NCBI GenBank assembly: GCA_005116895.1
Contig: SWDO01000015.1
Coordinates: forward strand, 18,386 to 82,385
DNA: 64,000 nt
Origin: Nitrospira sp.
GTDB lineage: Bacteria > Nitrospirota > Nitrospiria > Nitrospirales > Nitrospiraceae
Direction of reading: 5' to 3'
Position 1 is the first letter of the stretch. Each line of letters opens with the position of its first letter. The position numbers and the translations under genes are program-made. Below, in pieces: positions 61,436 through 64,000 of this stretch. Below the pieces are notes generated by a model. That model was not told the DNA's origin. It searched no databases and saw only the letters and a list, made by a program, of their open reading frames with translations.

Positions 61436-63205
61436 ATGCGTGTGACGGAACAACAGGTTTTTGGATTCTTACTCAACAACTATCAACGAGCTCGATCCAG
61501 AGCGTTAGAGTTGCAGGAGCATCTTGCCACTGGCAAGCAGGTGCTGCAACCTTCCGATGATCCCGGCCGTTTCCACCGGATCGTTGGAGAAAAAACGACC
61601 TTGGCAAAACTAGAGCAGCATCTTCGCAACGTGGGGGCGGCAAACACGCGGGTTGACTTGGCGGATACCTCGCTCCAAGGGACGACGACGACTCTCTCTC
61701 GAATGAGACAGCTGGCGGTTCAATATGCGTCTGATACCAATGGCGCGGCGGATCGGGCCACCGGTGGACATGAAATCAAAGAGTTGCTCCAACATCTGCT
61801 TCAACTAGGAAACACCGAGTTTGATGAGAACCAACCAGTGTTCGGTGGTACGAGCCGCCACGGGTTCGCTGAGGGATTGGCGCTGGTTACACCTGTTACA
61901 GTGACGGACGCCGTCGCAGATACCTTGACGGTGAAGATCGACGATGTCACATCGGGCACGATCGACCTAACCGGCGGTACCGAGACGCTTGGCGGTCTCG
62001 AATTAGCCGCGAGAGTGCAGAGCCGTATCAATGCCAATTCAGCCTTAGTTGCAGCGGGGAGAAGCGTTTCAGTCACCTATGCAGAGGATCGCTTGGTCAT
62101 TTCTTCTAATTCTGAAGGGCCGACTTCGAAGGTAGAAGTGGTGGGCGGTTCGGCTCGTACCCTGCTTGGGTTCAACGGCGGTAGTGTCGGCGTCGGCACC
62201 GCGACTTTTGTGACAACGGTGACGACGGACGCGGCAGCCGCGAACAGTGGTGGAGCGTTGATCTCGCAGGGGGAGATCGTGAATGCGAGTGCGACCTCTT
62301 TTGATAATTATGCCATACGCTTTACAGGGCCTGGATCTTTCGACATCGTCAATATTTCAGCACCAGTGACGGTGATCGCCAACTCCGCCAATGCTGGTCG
62401 TTTGGGCCAAATCGATGCTGGCATCAGTGATCCTCAACGGATTACTCTCGACACGTATGAAATACAGTTCACTTCATCCTCACAGTATTCCGTCCTGAAT
62501 ACGACCACGGGAGCGACCCTTTCGACTGGGAACTCCTATGTGTCTGGCGGTGCCATCGAATTCGATGGCCTTCATGTGGTGCTTGCAAATGGGCAACAGG
62601 GAGGACCCGCCACTGGAGATCGATTCTCGGTCGCAGTTACTCCGGAAACATTACGTTCCAATCAGTCATACACATCGGGTGGCCCGATCGTTTTTGATGG
62701 AATTCAATTGAGCATCACCAACGGCGCTTCAGCGCCGGCTGCGGGAGATCTGTTCCGTGTCGTGGCACACACGAAGTATGCAGGAGATTCCGGAAGCCAT
62801 CTCGTTGAAGTGGCGGACGGGGAGGTTATTTCCACCAACGTGCCAGGCGATAGAGCGTTCAGCGGATCCACCGTCAATCTCTTCGATACAGCGCAACGTC
62901 TCCTCGCGGCGTTACGAGGAAACTTCAAAGCCGGAATTGTTGAGAGCTTGGGTGATCTTGACCGAGCCATCAGTCAAGTGTCTGCAGCGTTGGGCACGAT
63001 CGGTGCCGTGACGAACCGATTGGAATCGACGTCTGTGGCCTTGCAGGAGTCTAAAGATGTGGCGACAAACCAGTTGTCGTCATTCGAAGACATCGATCTG
63101 GCACGAACCATCTCGGATTTAACGCTGCAAGAGTACGCCATTCAGGCGGCGGGTGCCACGCTTGGCCGCCTGTTTGATAACTCTCTCCTCAAGCATCTGC
63201 GGTGA
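61436..63205 (+). CDS. flgL: Hook-filament junction protein FlgL (HAP3), enlarged
   Basis: 589 residues against about 300-400 usually. N-terminal coiled-coil flagellin-like half (RVTEQQVFGFLLNNYQRARS, LATGKQVLQPSDDPGRFHRI) and C-terminal half (LESTSVALQESKDVATNQLS, DIDLARTISDLTLQEYAIQA) are intact. Residues about 155-450 are inserted beta-rich modules: one (160-250) shared with FlgK, then two copies of a roughly 36-residue unit (366-402 and 411-446). These would form surface domains at the hook-filament joint. Confidence 0.93.
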   Translation: MRVTEQQVFGFLLNNYQRARSRALELQEHLATGKQVLQPSDDPGRFHRIVGEKTTLAKLEQHLRNVGAANTRVDLADTSLQGTTTTLSRMRQLAVQYASDTNGAADRATGGHEIKELLQHLLQLGNTEFDENQPVFGGTSRHGFAEGLALVTPVTVTDAVADTLTVKIDDVTSGTIDLTGGTETLGGLELAARVQSRINANSALVAAGRSVSVTYAEDRLVISSNSEGPTSKVEVVGGSARTLLGFNGGSVGVGTATFVTTVTTDAAAANSGGALISQGEIVNASATSFDNYAIRFTGPGSFDIVNISAPVTVIANSANAGRLGQIDAGISDPQRITLDTYEIQFTSSSQYSVLNTTTGATLSTGNSYVSGGAIEFDGLHVVLANGQQGGPATGDRFSVAVTPETLRSNQSYTSGGPIVFDGIQLSITNGASAPAAGDLFRVVAHTKYAGDSGSHLVEVADGEVISTNVPGDRAFSGSTVNLFDTAQRLLAALRGNFKAGIVESLGDLDRAISQVSAALGTIGAVTNRLESTSVALQESKDVATNQLSSFEDIDLARTISDLTLQEYAIQAAGATLGRLFDNSLLKHLR

Positions 63206-63277
63206 GTCCGCCTCTCAAGTTTGTTCCACGTATGGCCGATAGTCCAATGTGCCATGATGTAAGTAGGGACGTCTTGT

Positions 63278-63520
63278 ATGTTAGTGCTCACACGACGACG
63301 TGGAGAAGGGGTGACGATTGGTCCTGATATTCGTGTGATCGTCCTTGGTGTGAAGGGTGGGCAGGTGAGACTGGGAATCGAAGCTCCATCTACCGTGGCC
63401 GTTCATCGAGAAGAAGTGTATGCACGGATTCAGGATGAGAACCGATTGGCTGCGAAGACCCAGGCTGTGCCTCTGGATGCCTTTCGCCGATTAATCCATC
63501 CGAAACAGCGCATTGCCTAA
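63278..63520 (+). CDS. csrA: Carbon storage regulator CsrA
   Basis: 80 residues. [40 protein letters not shown] and [12 protein letters not shown] are the RNA-binding strands and the conserved GxVRLGxEAP core. CsrA represses translation of flagellin mRNA among others and is released from that role by FliW binding. Slightly longer C-terminal tail than usual. Confidence 0.96.
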   Translation: MLVLTRRRGEGVTIGPDIRVIVLGVKGGQVRLGIEAPSTVAVHREEVYARIQDENRLAAKTQAVPLDAFRRLIHPKQRIA

Positions 63521-63533
63521 TGAGGTTGCATCA

Positions 63534-64000
63534 GTGAAATGTGCATCGACCCGCTTTGGTTCATTCGAGGTTCCGAGTGAGAGTCTCATCACGTTTCCGT
63601 CCGGGGTCCTTGGGTTTCCTGAGCAACATCGGTATGTGATGTTGGATCATGATACCGAGGCTCCCATCAAGTGGCTTCAATCGGTTGAAGAGCCAGAACT
63701 GGCCTTTGTCATTCTGGATCCAATCACGTTTCATTCTGACTATCATGTTGAGGTATCCGCTGATGCATTGGTGGAGATCAAGGCGCAAGTGGGAGAGGAG
63801 TTAGCCATTGCGGTGATCTTGACCATTCCTTCAGATGATCCGGGTCGGATTACCGCGAATCTTCGAGGTCCGCTACTCATCAGTCATAAAACGAAACTGG
63901 GCAAGCAGCTGGTCCTTTCTGAGGAGTTTCCGACCAGACACCCCTTGTTTCCCGTCTCCGGTTCCCCATCGCCAGAACTGGCGTCGGCTTCTCCCTCTGT
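63534..64000 (+). CDS. fliW: Flagellar assembly factor FliW (cut by window edge)
   Basis: About 155 codons are visible from a GTG start 13 bp after csrA, with GAGG upstream. STRFGSFEVPSESLITFPSG, GVLGFPEQHRYVMLDHD and PIKWLQSVEEPELAFVILDP are FliW signatures. FliW binds CsrA and flagellin, linking flagellin synthesis to its export. The frame remains open at the window end, already at or above the usual family length, in a Pro/Ser-rich tail. Confidence 0.92.
   Translation, partial: MKCASTRFGSFEVPSESLITFPSGVLGFPEQHRYVMLDHDTEAPIKWLQSVEEPELAFVILDPITFHSDYHVEVSADALVEIKAQVGEELAIAVILTIPSDDPGRITANLRGPLLISHKTKLGKQLVLSEEFPTRHPLFPVSGSPSPELASASPS

Noticed and set aside
1-64000. CRISPR arrays, prophage or integrated plasmid
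   Set aside because: No regularly spaced repeats, phage structural genes, integrase or replication genes were seen; mobile DNA is limited to one transposase remnant and short palindromic repeats.

Overview
The window reads as a chromosomal segment of a Gram-negative, polarly flagellated bacterium, most likely a Nitrospira (Nitrospirota). The evidence for Gram-negative is the pair of outer-membrane and peptidoglycan ring genes flgH and flgI. The evidence for polar flagellation is flhF with flhG. The Nitrospira call is inference from overall protein character, GC-rich coding and intergenic palindromic repeats; no 16S gene is present.

Layout. 1-3 kb: the start of lon (cut by the window edge), a THUMP-type RNA methyltransferase and a NUDIX hydrolase. 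3-5.7 kb is an accessory patch: a RelE-type toxin-antitoxin pair, a PilZ protein, a transposase remnant, and a DUF433/DUF5615 toxin-antitoxin pair with a shortened toxin. 5.7-19 kb is mixed housekeeping: a Tat-exported amine oxidase, a bactofilin, a DUF423 protein, a dienelactone-hydrolase-like protein without its nucleophile, a Gfo/Idh/MocA oxidoreductase, comM, clpB and several unknown exported or membrane proteins. 19-25 kb carries a kinase-lipoprotein-regulator operon resembling GlrK-QseG-GlrR, tRNA-Thr(TGT) and a second sigma-54 activator.

25-64 kb is an almost complete flagellar cluster, all on the + strand. It starts with an exported TPR protein plus a FleS/FleR-like two-component pair. 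It then runs flgB-flgC-fliE-fliF-fliG-fliH-fliI-fliJ-(MotE/YlxF-like)-fliK-flgD-flgE, then fliL-fliM-fliN-fliO-fliP-fliQ-fliR-flhB-flhA-flhF-flhG-fliA, then flgF-flgG-flgA-flgH-(unknown)-flgI-flgJ-flgM-flgN-flgK-flgL-csrA-fliW (cut at the end). Flagellin, cap, filament chaperone and stator genes are not in the window.

Regulation can be partly read. Three well-formed sigma-54 (-24/-12) sites stand before flgB, fliL and flgF, and a weaker one before the TPR-fleS-fleR operon, so the NtrC-type regulators encoded here probably drive the basal-body and export operons. A sigma-28-like site before flgM suggests that the late genes flgM to fliW are read by the FliA encoded upstream.

The most unusual gene is fliH: its product carries an apparently complete response-regulator receiver domain fused to the FliH export-ATPase regulator, which would place phosphorylation control directly on the export apparatus. 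Other notable features are a shared insert domain in FlgK and FlgL, a small unknown gene between flgH and flgI, and families of palindromic repeats placed directly behind stop codons, one of them between fliQ and fliR.
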